Shown: positions 8,399 to 16,455 of the stretch, piece by piece
Position numbering within the stretch: the stretch's first letter is position 1
How the letters are laid out: each line of letters starts with the position of its first letter
Assembly (NCBI GenBank): GCA_963742725.1
Contig: CAVUMX010000001.1
Span: forward strand, 2,356,001-2,420,000
DNA: 64,000 nucleotides
Reading direction: 5' to 3'
DNA from: CAVVAL01 sp963742725
Lineage (GTDB): Bacteria > Actinomycetota > Actinomycetes > Mycobacteriales > Cryptosporangiaceae
Translations under genes and position numbers: made by a program
Notes under the pieces: model-generated
Told to the model about the DNA's origin: nothing
What the model saw: only the letters and a program-made list of their open reading frames with translations
Databases searched by the model: none

Positions 8399-8429
8399 GG
8401 CGCCGGCCCGCTCCAGGCGGGTCGGCGCC
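8399..8429 (+). terminator. Hairpin terminator after helR
   Basis: GGCGCCGGCCCG at 8399-8410 pairs with CGGGTCGGCGCC at 8418-8429, with one G-U pair and a 7-base loop. It starts 5 bases after the helR stop. Confidence 0.7.
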
Positions 8430-8438
8430 GGGTGATGG

Positions 8439-9065
8439 TCAACTCGGCGAGGTCGGACTTTCCACAAACTCGGTCACGTTGTCGGCGACCCACTGGCGGA
8501 ACGATCGCGGCGGCGATCCGAGGATGTCGGACACCGTAGAGGTGATGTAAGCCGGTCTCCTCATCGTCGCGCCCCACGCGGCGAGCAGCATGTCCACGAT
8601 CGCGCGGGGGCCGCTTCCCTCTGTCACGCTTCGAAACTCATCCGGAGACAGCTCTTCGAATTTGATCTGACGCCCCAGGACGTCACCGATGACGCTCACC
8701 TGCTCCGCCTGGCTCAATGACTCGGGGCCGGTGAGGACGTAGTCGCCGCCAGCATGTCCGTCCTGATACAGGGTCCGCGCGGCCACGGCGGCCACGTCGC
8801 GGTCGTCGACGGGCGCTGTCTCGGCAGCGCCGTAAGGCCACCGGACGGCATCGCCGGCGCGAATCGCGGCAGCCCACCAGAACAACACGTTCGACGCGAA
8901 CATCCCCGGACGGATGATCGTCGATTCGAGTCCGGAGGCCGCGATGAGCCGCTCGATATCGGCGTGGAGCGCCGCCATCGGATTCGGCTGCTGGAAGAAG
9001 GGGTGCGGGGTCTGGGGTAGGCGCACGGGGTGAAGCGTGCCATCGCTGCCTGTCTCGGCCGTGCG
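8439..9065 (-). pseudogene. NmrA/SDR-type NAD(P)-binding protein, 5'-truncated remnant
   Basis: The readable part corresponds to the C-terminal two thirds of an NmrA-like atypical short-chain dehydrogenase. ADIERLIAASGLESTIIRPG and a segment ending in GDYVLTGPESLS are typical of that family. The N-terminal Rossmann strand with its GxxGxxG dinucleotide loop is absent. The frame closes at a stop at 9066-9068, 14 bases downstream of the VOC gene's stop. A GTG at 9026 could still initiate translation, but the product would lack the cofactor site. I call it a remnant left by a 5' deletion. Confidence 0.7.
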
Positions 9066-9079
9066 CTACTTCGAACGGA

Positions 9080-9517
9080 TCAGCTGAGCTGTTCGGCCAG
9101 CGCGATGATGATGCCCGCGGGGCCGCGGAGGTAGCAGAGCCGGAACATGTTCTCGTACTGCGCCACATCGCCGAGGACTTCAGCGCCGTGGGCGCGCAGG
9201 CGGTCGATGGTGTCGTCGATGTCGTCGACGGCGAACATGACGCGGTGCAGGCCCAGCGTGTTGGGCGGGTTCTCCGACCCGGCGCCGATCGCCGCTGGGG
9301 TGTGGTACTTCGTCAGCTCCAGCTTGCCGTGGCCGTCCGGGGTCCGCATCATCGCGACCTCGCTCCGGACGCCGTCGATTCCGATGGTGACGTCCGCCCA
9401 GATGCCTTCGATCTGCCCCTTGCCCTCCAGCTCCATGCCGAGCTCGGTGAAGAACGCGACGGCCGCGTCCAGGTCGTCGACGACGATGGCGACGTTGTCC
9501 ATCCGCTGGATCGTCAT
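9080..9517 (-). CDS. VOC family protein (glyoxalase/bleomycin-resistance fold)
   Basis: The 145-residue protein contains two betaalphabetabetabeta modules of the vicinal oxygen chelate fold. The first begins MDNVAIVVDDLDAAVAFFTELG and the second LHRVMFAVDDIDDTIDRLRAHG. Members bind a metal and act on glyoxal adducts, aromatic diols or antibiotics; the substrate here is unknown. The ATG at 9517 has GAGGAGA upstream, which decides against the longer frame to 9607. It precedes the truncated NmrA remnant on the same strand. Confidence 0.85.
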   Translation of the reverse strand: MTIQRMDNVAIVVDDLDAAVAFFTELGMELEGKGQIEGIWADVTIGIDGVRSEVAMMRTPDGHGKLELTKYHTPAAIGAGSENPPNTLGLHRVMFAVDDIDDTIDRLRAHGAEVLGDVAQYENMFRLCYLRGPAGIIIALAEQLS

Positions 9518-9696
9518 GCTGGTTCTCCTCGGTGTGGTGCGCGGCCCCGGTGGCCGCTTCTGCCCCTGGGACGGAGCGGCCGGGCCGTTCTCGACATCCT
9601 CGGCCATGGCGCCAACCGCGGATCAACCATTGGAGTGATTTTTCGCCATACGTCCGGTCGAAACTGGCGTCCGCGTGCACTCGCGACACTCACCGT

Positions 9697-10053
9697 ATGA
9701 ACCTGAAGACACTCACCCTCTCGGCCGCCAGTCTCGGCGCCGTTCTGGTCATGGCCGGTCCCGCCGTCGCTGCCCAGGCCGCCACCGCGACCCTCTCCCT
9801 GTCAAGCAACGCTCAGCCGGTGACCGTGCAGGTCAATGGCCGGTCCGTGACGCTGGACGGCGGCTACGAAGCGACGCCCGTCACGGTGAACACCGGCAGC
9901 GTGAGCCTGTCCGCGGCCGCCCGCGTATCGCTCGGCGGCAATGTCTGCTACGGCTTCGACAGCTGGAGCGACGGCAACCGCAGCCGGAGCCGGAGCATCA
10001 CGGTTCGCGGCAACCACGCACTCCACGTGTACTACTCCCGGGCGGCCTGCTGA
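9697..10053 (+). CDS. Small secreted protein, 118 aa, unknown function
   Basis: A Sec signal peptide is clear: basic start MNLK, hydrophobic core LSAASLGAVLVMAGPAVA and an AQA cleavage site near residue 28. The mature part of about 90 residues is rich in Ser, Val and Thr and carries two cysteines, in NVCYGFDSW and at the C-terminal end (AAC), which could form a disulfide. The SVTLDGGYEATPV segment looks like a beta-sandwich. No family is recognised. A hairpin 28 bases after the stop is its probable terminator. Confidence 0.65.
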   Translation: MNLKTLTLSAASLGAVLVMAGPAVAAQAATATLSLSSNAQPVTVQVNGRSVTLDGGYEATPVTVNTGSVSLSAAARVSLGGNVCYGFDSWSDGNRSRSRSITVRGNHALHVYYSRAAC

Positions 10054-10327
10054 CCGGTGGGCCGCGTGCCCGCCCGACTTCGGGTGGGATTGCGGAGCCT
10101 GACTCCGCGATGCCACCCCAAATCCGGCAGCCGTCCACGTGTGCGCGTCGCGCTGACGGTCGTGGCGGAAACGAGGGGCTACCTCGGCCGGCCGGGTTGA
10201 CCTCGAAGCTGTCCGGGTGGTCCCAGATCGCGGCCTGGGCGGCGCTGGCGCTGGCGGCGACGATGCCCAGCGAAACCAGCAGGACGACGAGCGCGGCTCG
10301 GGCGCCGCGTCCGACGGCGCGGGTCAC
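9998..10327 (-). CDS. Possible small secreted protein (uncertain)
   Basis: The first 33 residues form a convincing export signal: MTRAVGRGARAALVV, a leucine/valine core and ASASAAQA before AIWDHPDSFEVN. The rest of the 109-residue frame is Arg/Pro/Gly-rich and runs through the terminator hairpin and into the opposite gene. Only the N-terminal half may therefore be genuine coding sequence, perhaps a truncated gene. The GTG start lies 21 bases after the stop of the membrane-anchored protein gene at 10349, so they could be co-transcribed. Confidence 0.3.
   Translation of the reverse strand: MTRAVGRGARAALVVLLVSLGIVAASASAAQAAIWDHPDSFEVNPAGRGSPSFPPRPSARRAHVDGCRIWGGIAESGSAIPPEVGRARGPPVSRPPGSSTRGVRGCREP
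10082..10118 (+). terminator. Hairpin after the small secreted protein gene
   Basis: GGGTGG at 10082-10087 pairs with CCACCC at 10113-10118, and GCGGAG with CTCCGC closer to the loop, with a short internal mismatch. It suits the + strand gene ending at 10053. Confidence 0.55.
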
Positions 10328-10348
10328 GCACCGGTGGGTAGAGGTATG

Positions 10349-10879
10349 TCAGTGGACTTGGCGTTCGGGGATGACCTCGTCCGCTGAGATGTCGAGCGGG
10401 TACTTGACGCGCAGCTGCTTCCGCGCCGCTACGTAAAAGCCCCGGATCGCCGCGTTCAGGCGGTCGCGCGGGTCGGTGTCGGGGTACTCGACGGCGCGCG
10501 GGTCGGGGCCGCCTAACGCCACCGTCCGCACGGCGTACGCGTGGTGCAGGACCAGCCGCGCCGTCGTCTGCAACTCGCTGCTGCCGAGCAGCCGGATCTG
10601 TTCCTGCAACGTCCGGAGCTTGACCCGGTGCTCGTCGAGCTGTTCCTGCATCTGCCGGCGCATGATCGGATCGGTGATGACGCCGGCCTCCTCGGATTCG
10701 AGCAGCATCTGCCGGATCGCCACCGTGAAGTCGGCGCACAGCGTGTACAGCGACATGTCCCACCGGATCGCCAGCGCGCTCCGTTCGCGCCGGCGTTCGA
10801 TCAGGTAGGCCGGCACGAGGCCGATGAGCGCTCCCGCCAGGACCGGGATCAGGGTGGCCAGCACCGTGCCAGAGTTCAT
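10349..10879 (-). CDS. Membrane-anchored protein of unknown function, 176 aa
   Basis: One N-terminal transmembrane helix (TVLATLIPVLAGALIGLVPAYLI) is followed by RRRERS, placing the rest in the cytoplasm. The soluble part is helical and charged, with a probable coiled coil around RRQMQEQLDEHRVKLRTLQEQ. This layout is common in actinomycete proteins of unknown role. The ATG at 10879 puts the helix right at the start; no strong ribosome site is seen. No family name can be given. Confidence 0.6.
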   Translation of the reverse strand: MNSGTVLATLIPVLAGALIGLVPAYLIERRRERSALAIRWDMSLYTLCADFTVAIRQMLLESEEAGVITDPIMRRQMQEQLDEHRVKLRTLQEQIRLLGSSELQTTARLVLHHAYAVRTVALGGPDPRAVEYPDTDPRDRLNAAIRGFYVAARKQLRVKYPLDISADEVIPERQVH

Positions 10880-11041
10880 GCCCCGGAGGTTACGGCCCGC
10901 ATGCGACCGAACCGGACGATCCCGCACTAACGGCCGGACGGTCAGAACGGCCAGAACGGGTGGACGAGTCCACGGGCCAAAACGCTCGGGGTAGCCTGGC
11001 GAGGCCGCCCCCACAGCCGTCTTTGGGAGGAATCCGCCCGC

Positions 11042-12097
11042 ATGCCCGTCTGGCGAGCCATCGCAACCGCCGTCGTCCTCACCGCGCTGGTAGGTGCGTG
11101 CTCGTCGAACGAAGAGCCGGAGCAGCGGTCGGGCGCCGTCAGACCGTCCCAGCCGGGCACCCAGCCGAAGGACTGCGCGGTCGACGCGAAGCTGGTGCCG
11201 TCGTGCGGCGCGCTGCTGGGAGTGAGCGTCGATCCGGCCGGCGGGGCCACGGTCACGAGCCTCGAACGCCAGCTCAAGCGCAAGTTCGACCTGGTCTACG
11301 AGTTCCACGGCATCGACAAGCCGCTGCCGGCGCGGAACGAGGCCGAGATGGTCGCCGGCGGCCGCGTACTCCACGTGAACATCGAGGCGAAGGAGTTCGA
11401 CAAGGCCGAGAAGCCCGAGGTCGCCTGGTCCCGGATCACGCAGGGCGAGTTCGACGCGGCCCTCACCGAGCAGGCGAAGGGCCTCGGCGCGCTCGGCAAG
11501 CCCGTCATGGTCACGTTCGACCACGAGGTCGATTCGCCCAAGCGCGTCGGCCAGCGCGGCACGGCCGAGGAGTTCGTCGCCGCCTGGCGCCACATCCACG
11601 ACGTCTACAGCGCTCACGCGCAGAACATCGTCTGGGTCTGGGTCGTCACGGGCTTCGAGAAGAACCAGGCCACCGTCCCGACGGTCTACCCCGGCGACGC
11701 CTACGTCGACTGGATCTCCTGGGACCCGTACAACTTCTCCGGCTGCCAGGCCGGCGCCGTCAAGCCGAAGCAGTGGAAGTCGTTCGCGGAGACCGTCCAG
11801 CCGTTCTACGACTGGCTCCAGACCCAGGACTTCGGCAAGGACAAGCCGTACATGCTCAGCGAGTTCGGCACGGTCGCCGACCCGGACGACCCCACCGCCG
11901 CCGCCCGCTGGTACGCCGAGATCCCGGCCGCACTGGAGAAGTTCCCCCGGCTCAAGGCCCTCCAGCTGTGGAACAGCAGCGTCGAGACCTGCGACTACCG
12001 CATCGAGGAGCAGCCCGGCACGATGAAGGCCTTTGCCGAGGTGGCCCGCACGCCGACCTTCACGAGCGCCGCGTCAGGTCTTCAAAACCTTCCCTGA
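11042..12097 (+). CDS. Secreted lipoprotein glycoside hydrolase, GH26-like
   Basis: The 351-residue protein has a lipoprotein signal with lipobox LVGAC, so it should be anchored at Cys20 outside the membrane. The catalytic part resembles GH26 beta-mannanase/glucanase-type TIM barrels. His161-Glu162 (FDHEVD) is the likely acid/base and Glu274 (LSEFGT) the likely nucleophile; YVDWISWDPYN sits between. GGGAGG lies upstream of the ATG. It sits head-on against the polysaccharide operon ending at 12123, which suggests trimming or release of that polymer. The homologue at 30886 closes the other side of the locus. Confidence 0.75.
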   Translation: MPVWRAIATAVVLTALVGACSSNEEPEQRSGAVRPSQPGTQPKDCAVDAKLVPSCGALLGVSVDPAGGATVTSLERQLKRKFDLVYEFHGIDKPLPARNEAEMVAGGRVLHVNIEAKEFDKAEKPEVAWSRITQGEFDAALTEQAKGLGALGKPVMVTFDHEVDSPKRVGQRGTAEEFVAAWRHIHDVYSAHAQNIVWVWVVTGFEKNQATVPTVYPGDAYVDWISWDPYNFSGCQAGAVKPKQWKSFAETVQPFYDWLQTQDFGKDKPYMLSEFGTVADPDDPTAAARWYAEIPAALEKFPRLKALQLWNSSVETCDYRIEEQPGTMKAFAEVARTPTFTSAASGLQNLP

Positions 12098-12122
12098 GGA
12101 CGCCCGGCACCGCACCGAAAAG

Positions 12123-13079
12123 CTAGGGCCTGGCCGGCGCAGCATCGGAGTAATACCGGCGAGCCACCGCACCCGTCAGTTCCCGTACCCGCGCGATGTC
12201 GTCGTCCGTCAGCCGGTCGCGGAACGATGTGAGGCTGGCCTTGCTGTCCATGGGCCTGAACGCGGTGCGGGAGAGCCCGCTCCACACGTGTGACCGGTCG
12301 CTGCCGCCGCCGGCACTGGTCGCGGCGTCGATCTTGGCGCGGGCCGAGTCGGTCCAGGCGAGTCCGAAGTGGCCGTACAGCTCCTCGAAGGCCGTGAGCG
12401 GCGAGGCGGCCAGGTCCTCGTAGCGGACGACGTGGATGCGCGGATCGGCTGTCCTGGCCTGGTCGATCACGTCGTACGTCACCCGCCACAGCAGCGAGAT
12501 CTTGGCGACGTCGTCCTGGGAGCCGACGAGGGCGCGCAGTTCGTCGACGTACGGGCCGAGCCAGTCCCGGACGAGCAGCGGCTGTTCCAGCAGCTCGTGG
12601 AACCGGATGGTCCAGCCGAGCTTGCGCCAGCTCCCGACGAGCGAGACCGGGTCGCGCACCAGTACGACCGGCACCGCGCCGATCTGGTCGACGAGCCACG
12701 GCGTCGCGAACGTGGCGAACGGGTCGTCGATCAGGGCCCGGCGGCCGCGCAGGCGCCCGGAACTGAACGCCCACAGGTACTTCACCATCCGCGCGAGGTC
12801 GTACGTGGACCGGTTCTGCCGCAGTTCGGCGCCGAGCCGGTACCGGAGTGCCACGGTGTCGCGGAAGGCCGGTCCCCAGGTCGCGGCGTTGTCGTCGCAG
12901 ATGTACTGGAACCGGTGTGTGACCTTCGCGTTGAGGACGCCCGGCGAGTGGCCGGGCGGGTGCCGGGGATTCAGCGGCTCGTTGACGTACACGACGTCGC
13001 CGCTGGCCTCCAGCATCTTGCCGACCCAACTCGTCCCGGACCGGGGCAGTCCTGTGACGAGCAGCGGGACGCGGCTCAC
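12123..13079 (-). CDS. Sulfotransferase family protein
   Basis: This cytoplasmic enzyme should transfer sulfate from PAPS to an acceptor, probably a sugar. The PAPS-binding loop VTGLPRSGTSWVGKML is at residues 8-23. VVLVRDPVSLVGSWRKLG near residue 140 is the 3'-phosphate region, followed by HVVRYEDLAASPLTAFEELYGHFGL. Length is 318 residues. The GTG start overlaps the upstream stop as GTGA, so it is the last gene of a tightly coupled five-gene operon. Its neighbours point to a surface polysaccharide acceptor. Confidence 0.85.
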   Translation of the reverse strand: MSRVPLLVTGLPRSGTSWVGKMLEASGDVVYVNEPLNPRHPPGHSPGVLNAKVTHRFQYICDDNAATWGPAFRDTVALRYRLGAELRQNRSTYDLARMVKYLWAFSSGRLRGRRALIDDPFATFATPWLVDQIGAVPVVLVRDPVSLVGSWRKLGWTIRFHELLEQPLLVRDWLGPYVDELRALVGSQDDVAKISLLWRVTYDVIDQARTADPRIHVVRYEDLAASPLTAFEELYGHFGLAWTDSARAKIDAATSAGGGSDRSHVWSGLSRTAFRPMDSKASLTSFRDRLTDDDIARVRELTGAVARRYYSDAAPARP

Positions 13080-14356
13080 CGCGCGCCGGTCCGGACGCAC
13101 GCGAACAGGTGCCGGCCGTAGTTGCGGTCGTGCGGCGGCACGGCGTCGACGTCCGGTCCGAGGTCGATGATCTCGTCGAACGTGGTGTGCTCGCGCAGGA
13201 ACGCCGCGACGTGCTCGGTGTCCCAGCCCTTGAGGGACTCGGCGAACCACTCCTCGTGGTCCTGGCCGGTGTCGAGGAAGAGCACCCGGCCCGTGACGCT
13301 GTCGAGCAGCTTGACCAGCTCCACCTCGTTCACCGAGCCGCGGCCCAGGACGAAGTGGTGCAGCAGGCTGAAGCAGGAGACCACATCCCAGGTGCGCCCG
13401 GCCGAGCGGAGCAGCTCGACGCAGTCGCCGACCTGGATGGCGCCGTCCGGGAGCCCGTACGCGGCCTTGCCGAGCGGCACGGCGAGCGGGTCACGCTCCA
13501 TGCCGTTAGTCTCGTAGCCGTGCTTGGCGAGTTCGGCGACGAACCAGCCGTAGCAGCTCGCGACGTCCAGATAGGACTCGTCGGAGTCGCCGAGGAATTC
13601 GAGCATCTTGTCGCGGCGGTCCGTGCAGCGGCGCACGGTCGGCCAGGACTGCCGGAGTTCCGGCGCGCTGAGCGGCTGGTAGAGCTGGCGGTCGCCGTCG
13701 AGCCAGCTCATCGTCGTGAGGTGGTCCTGGAGCGGCGTGGTCACCGCGAACCACTTGGCGGTGACGCGGACCGTCGGTTCGCCCGCCACGATCGCCCGCG
13801 CGACGCGGTGGTGCCCGTCGAGGACCTGGAAGTAGTCGGACCCCTTGACCGGCGCCACGAGGATCGGAGCCGTTCCGGCCGGACGGGTCGCGCCACCGAT
13901 GAACGCGCGGGCACCGGCCACGACGCCGGCCTTGTCGAAGGCGTCGAAGTACCGGCCGTGCCCGCGGACGCACGCCATCGCCATCTCGCCGTACGGGCTG
14001 GCCAGGATCTCGTCGTCCGTCATCGGACCTTCGACCGCGCGCCGCAGCAGCGCCACGTGCGGACCGTCAGCCACGGGCGTCGACGGCCAGAGCATGTCGC
14101 CGGTCTGCGCGGCGAAGTCGGCGGCCGAGTGGTGGCGCGCGTTCTGGGCGCCGAGCAGCAGCCTGTCCACGGGGACGTTCAGTGCCCACGGCCGCCGCAG
14201 CAGCGCGGTCGAGATCGCCACCCGCGTGGACTCCGGCAGCGGGATCCGGCGCAACCGGTTGCCCAGCGCGGACCGGACCGGACCGGTGCTGCGGATCCCG
14301 CGCTTCACCAGCTGGCGCGACTTGCTCCGCACCTTGCGCAGCGTCACAGCGGTCAT
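13076..14356 (-). CDS. ParB-like domain fused to SAM-dependent methyltransferase
   Basis: The 426-residue protein has two parts. An N-terminal ParB/Srx-like region contains ILASPYGEMAMACVRGHG and YFQVLDGHHRVARAIVAGEP, a fold used for nucleotide binding. After about residue 250, a class I methyltransferase follows with motif I YLDVASCYGWFVAELAKHGY and an acidic residue in MERDP. It probably methylates a sugar or lipid intermediate of the polysaccharide made by this operon; that is inferred from context. ATGA and GTGA overlaps join it to sulfotransferase genes on both sides. Confidence 0.75.
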   Translation of the reverse strand: MTAVTLRKVRSKSRQLVKRGIRSTGPVRSALGNRLRRIPLPESTRVAISTALLRRPWALNVPVDRLLLGAQNARHHSAADFAAQTGDMLWPSTPVADGPHVALLRRAVEGPMTDDEILASPYGEMAMACVRGHGRYFDAFDKAGVVAGARAFIGGATRPAGTAPILVAPVKGSDYFQVLDGHHRVARAIVAGEPTVRVTAKWFAVTTPLQDHLTTMSWLDGDRQLYQPLSAPELRQSWPTVRRCTDRRDKMLEFLGDSDESYLDVASCYGWFVAELAKHGYETNGMERDPLAVPLGKAAYGLPDGAIQVGDCVELLRSAGRTWDVVSCFSLLHHFVLGRGSVNEVELVKLLDSVTGRVLFLDTGQDHEEWFAESLKGWDTEHVAAFLREHTTFDEIIDLGPDVDAVPPHDRNYGRHLFACVRTGAR

Positions 14357-15234
14357 CGGGTTCCCTCTCGCCAAGCCAGCGGACGGCCGAGAAGCTCGGC
14401 GAGCGCGGCGTCGTACGGTGCGAAGTGCTTCTCCAGGCGGGCGTGCGTCGTCTCCGCCATGGGCTCGCGGGGACGGGCGTTCCAGCGGCCGAACTCGGCC
14501 GGGCGCCACGCCGGCAGCCCGAGGAAGGCGAGGATCTCGTCGAACGTGGCGCCGGGTTCGGCACCGAACGTCTCGCTGTCCACGACGAAGACCCGGTCAC
14601 GGCCGAAGAGGTCGAGGAGCGGGCGGACCTGCTCCACGTACTGGCTCTTGGTCACGTACGAGTGGTGGCGGTGCGAGAAGCTCTCGTACGCCGGGTCGGC
14701 GCGCATCCTGTCGGCCTCGCCGTCCAGCCGGGACGCCTCCAGTTCGAGCGCCTCCTCGAACGAGGTGACGGTCTCGAAGCCCCGCATGACCTCGTGCTTG
14801 TGCTGGGAGTACGCGCGTTCCACCGGGTCGCGGAGGGTGACGAGGAGTTTCACGTCCGGGAGGTCGTTGTGGATCCGCTCGGCGGCGCACGGGTGGAACA
14901 TGTAGTACCCGCTGGACTCGAACGCCCGGGGGCCGCCCTCCACGCCGGCGGTCTTCCGCTCGGCCAGTGCGCGCACCGGGAAGTGCCCCCGGTACCAGCG
15001 GGGCCCGTGGGCGTAGCCGACGTCGAAGTAGTTCACGCCCTTGTGGAAGGCCGGGATCACGGTCGCGGGGTGCGCGGAGAGCGCCCGGTGCAGGGCGGTC
15101 GTCCCGGCGCGCTGCGCCCCGACGAGCAGGAAGTCGGGCATCATCCGCGCCTCGGCCGTACATCGGCCGACGGCACGGGTCAGCCGCCGCCCGAGTTGCT
15201 TGACGGCCGGCGGTGCCGAACTGCGTGAGATCAC
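14353..15234 (-). CDS. Sulfotransferase domain protein
   Basis: A second PAPS-dependent sulfotransferase, 293 residues, is encoded in the same operon. The 5'-phosphosulfate loop is FLLVGAQRAGTTALHRALS (near residue 35) and the 3'-phosphate motif is KLLVTLRDPVERAYSQHKHE (near residue 130). It resembles the heparan/Stf0-type bacterial enzymes more than the paralogue at 12123 does, so the two probably act on different positions or sugars. The GTG at 15234 has GAGGAG five bases upstream. The stop overlaps the next ATG. Confidence 0.85.
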   Translation of the reverse strand: MISRSSAPPAVKQLGRRLTRAVGRCTAEARMMPDFLLVGAQRAGTTALHRALSAHPATVIPAFHKGVNYFDVGYAHGPRWYRGHFPVRALAERKTAGVEGGPRAFESSGYYMFHPCAAERIHNDLPDVKLLVTLRDPVERAYSQHKHEVMRGFETVTSFEEALELEASRLDGEADRMRADPAYESFSHRHHSYVTKSQYVEQVRPLLDLFGRDRVFVVDSETFGAEPGATFDEILAFLGLPAWRPAEFGRWNARPREPMAETTHARLEKHFAPYDAALAELLGRPLAWREGTR

Positions 15235-15264
15235 ACGTGCTCCTCGTTCATCGGTGCAAACGGT

Positions 15265-16455
15265 TCATCGGTGCCGACTGATCAGGTGTTCCAGCAGCCA
15301 GTGCGCCCTGGCCCGCAGCGGTTCCCCGGCCTCGCCCCGCGAGGCCAGCAGGAAGCGCGCGCAGAGCTCCACGAGGTACAGGGTCACGGTCGCGGCGGCG
15401 CGGTCGGCGGGGACCCCGAGCCTGGCCAGGTCGCCGGCCGCGTGGTCGGGCAGCGCGCGGGTGGCGGCGTTCGCGTCGCCGAGCCGGGCGGCGTCCAGGG
15501 CTTGCCGGTAGTGCAGCGCGTCGAACCCCAGCGGGACGCCCGTCGCGAACCGTTCCCAGTCCCACAGCACGACCCCGTCGCCCCGCCACTGGAGGTTCCA
15601 CGGGGTGAAGTCGCCGTGCCAGGCGCCGTACTCGAACGTGGTGTCGCCGTGCGCGCGCTCGACGGCGTCCAGGACGGGGGCCAGCTCGTCGGGCGCGTCG
15701 AACTTCCGCCAGTACGGGCTGGTTCGCAACGGCCCGGTGGTGACGCCGCCGGCGCGGGCCAGCTCGTCGATGGCGGCGTAGGGGATGTCCTGGCGGGCGC
15801 GGGACGGGGCGGTCGCGAGCGGCGACAGCACCAGGAGGTCCAGGTCGTTCCAGTCGATCAGCCCGAGCAGCCGCGGGGCGGTGACCTGCCGTAACGACAG
15901 CTCGGCGGCCGTCTTCAACGCCGCGGCCTCACCCCGGACGAGGTCCCGCGTGACGGCCGTGTCGCCCACCTTCACGAACGCCCGCGTCTCTCCTGCCGGG
16001 GTCAGGACGTGCAGGATCGGCTTCTGGTTCGCCCGGCGGTTGCCGAGCCCCAGGCTCACGACGACCGGCTCGCCGAGCAGCTCACCGAGGACGTCCTCGA
16101 CCGAACGGAGCGCGTCGGCGCCGGCCGGCACGCTGATCCGGACGCGATCGGCCAGCAGCCGCTCGCCGAGGCCCGTCCGCATCAGGAGCGCCAGGGCCGC
16201 CCGCCCGTACCGCTCGGTGCTGCCCAGTGCCTGGCTGTAGCGGCGAAGCGCGGCGGCGGCGGCCGACGGCACACCGACCGGGACGATCAACCGAGGCCGC
16301 CGGGCGTTCGGTAAGAATGCGAACTCGCGCACCACGCGTTCGCCGGGCTCCCGGCGCGAGCCACGCACGAGCGTGGCCGCCGCCGGTGACGGCCAGAGCG
16401 TCTGGGCGGTCGCGACCAGGTCTTCGGCCGCGGGCGGTATCCGCACGTCGGTCAC
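15265..16455 (-). CDS. Aminoglycoside-phosphotransferase-like kinase
   Basis: The C-terminal half has the APH/choline-kinase catalytic loop WHGDFTPWNLQW (near residue 290) and the metal-binding VLWDWERF. An ATP-site lysine appears in AFVKVGD (near residue 165). The N-terminal 150 residues are not recognised. In this setting a small-molecule or sugar kinase of polysaccharide metabolism is more likely than an antibiotic-resistance enzyme. GTGA overlap with the membrane protein upstream; 30 bases separate it from the sulfotransferase downstream. Length is 396 residues. Confidence 0.75.
   Translation of the reverse strand: MTDVRIPPAAEDLVATAQTLWPSPAAATLVRGSRREPGERVVREFAFLPNARRPRLIVPVGVPSAAAAALRRYSQALGSTERYGRAALALLMRTGLGERLLADRVRISVPAGADALRSVEDVLGELLGEPVVVSLGLGNRRANQKPILHVLTPAGETRAFVKVGDTAVTRDLVRGEAAALKTAAELSLRQVTAPRLLGLIDWNDLDLLVLSPLATAPSRARQDIPYAAIDELARAGGVTTGPLRTSPYWRKFDAPDELAPVLDAVERAHGDTTFEYGAWHGDFTPWNLQWRGDGVVLWDWERFATGVPLGFDALHYRQALDAARLGDANAATRALPDHAAGDLARLGVPADRAAATVTLYLVELCARFLLASRGEAGEPLRARAHWLLEHLISRHR

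Noticed and set aside
15265..16455. Aminoglycoside resistance gene
   Set aside because: The kinase motif is APH-like, but the gene is coupled within a polysaccharide operon and has a long unrelated N-terminal part, so resistance is not supported.
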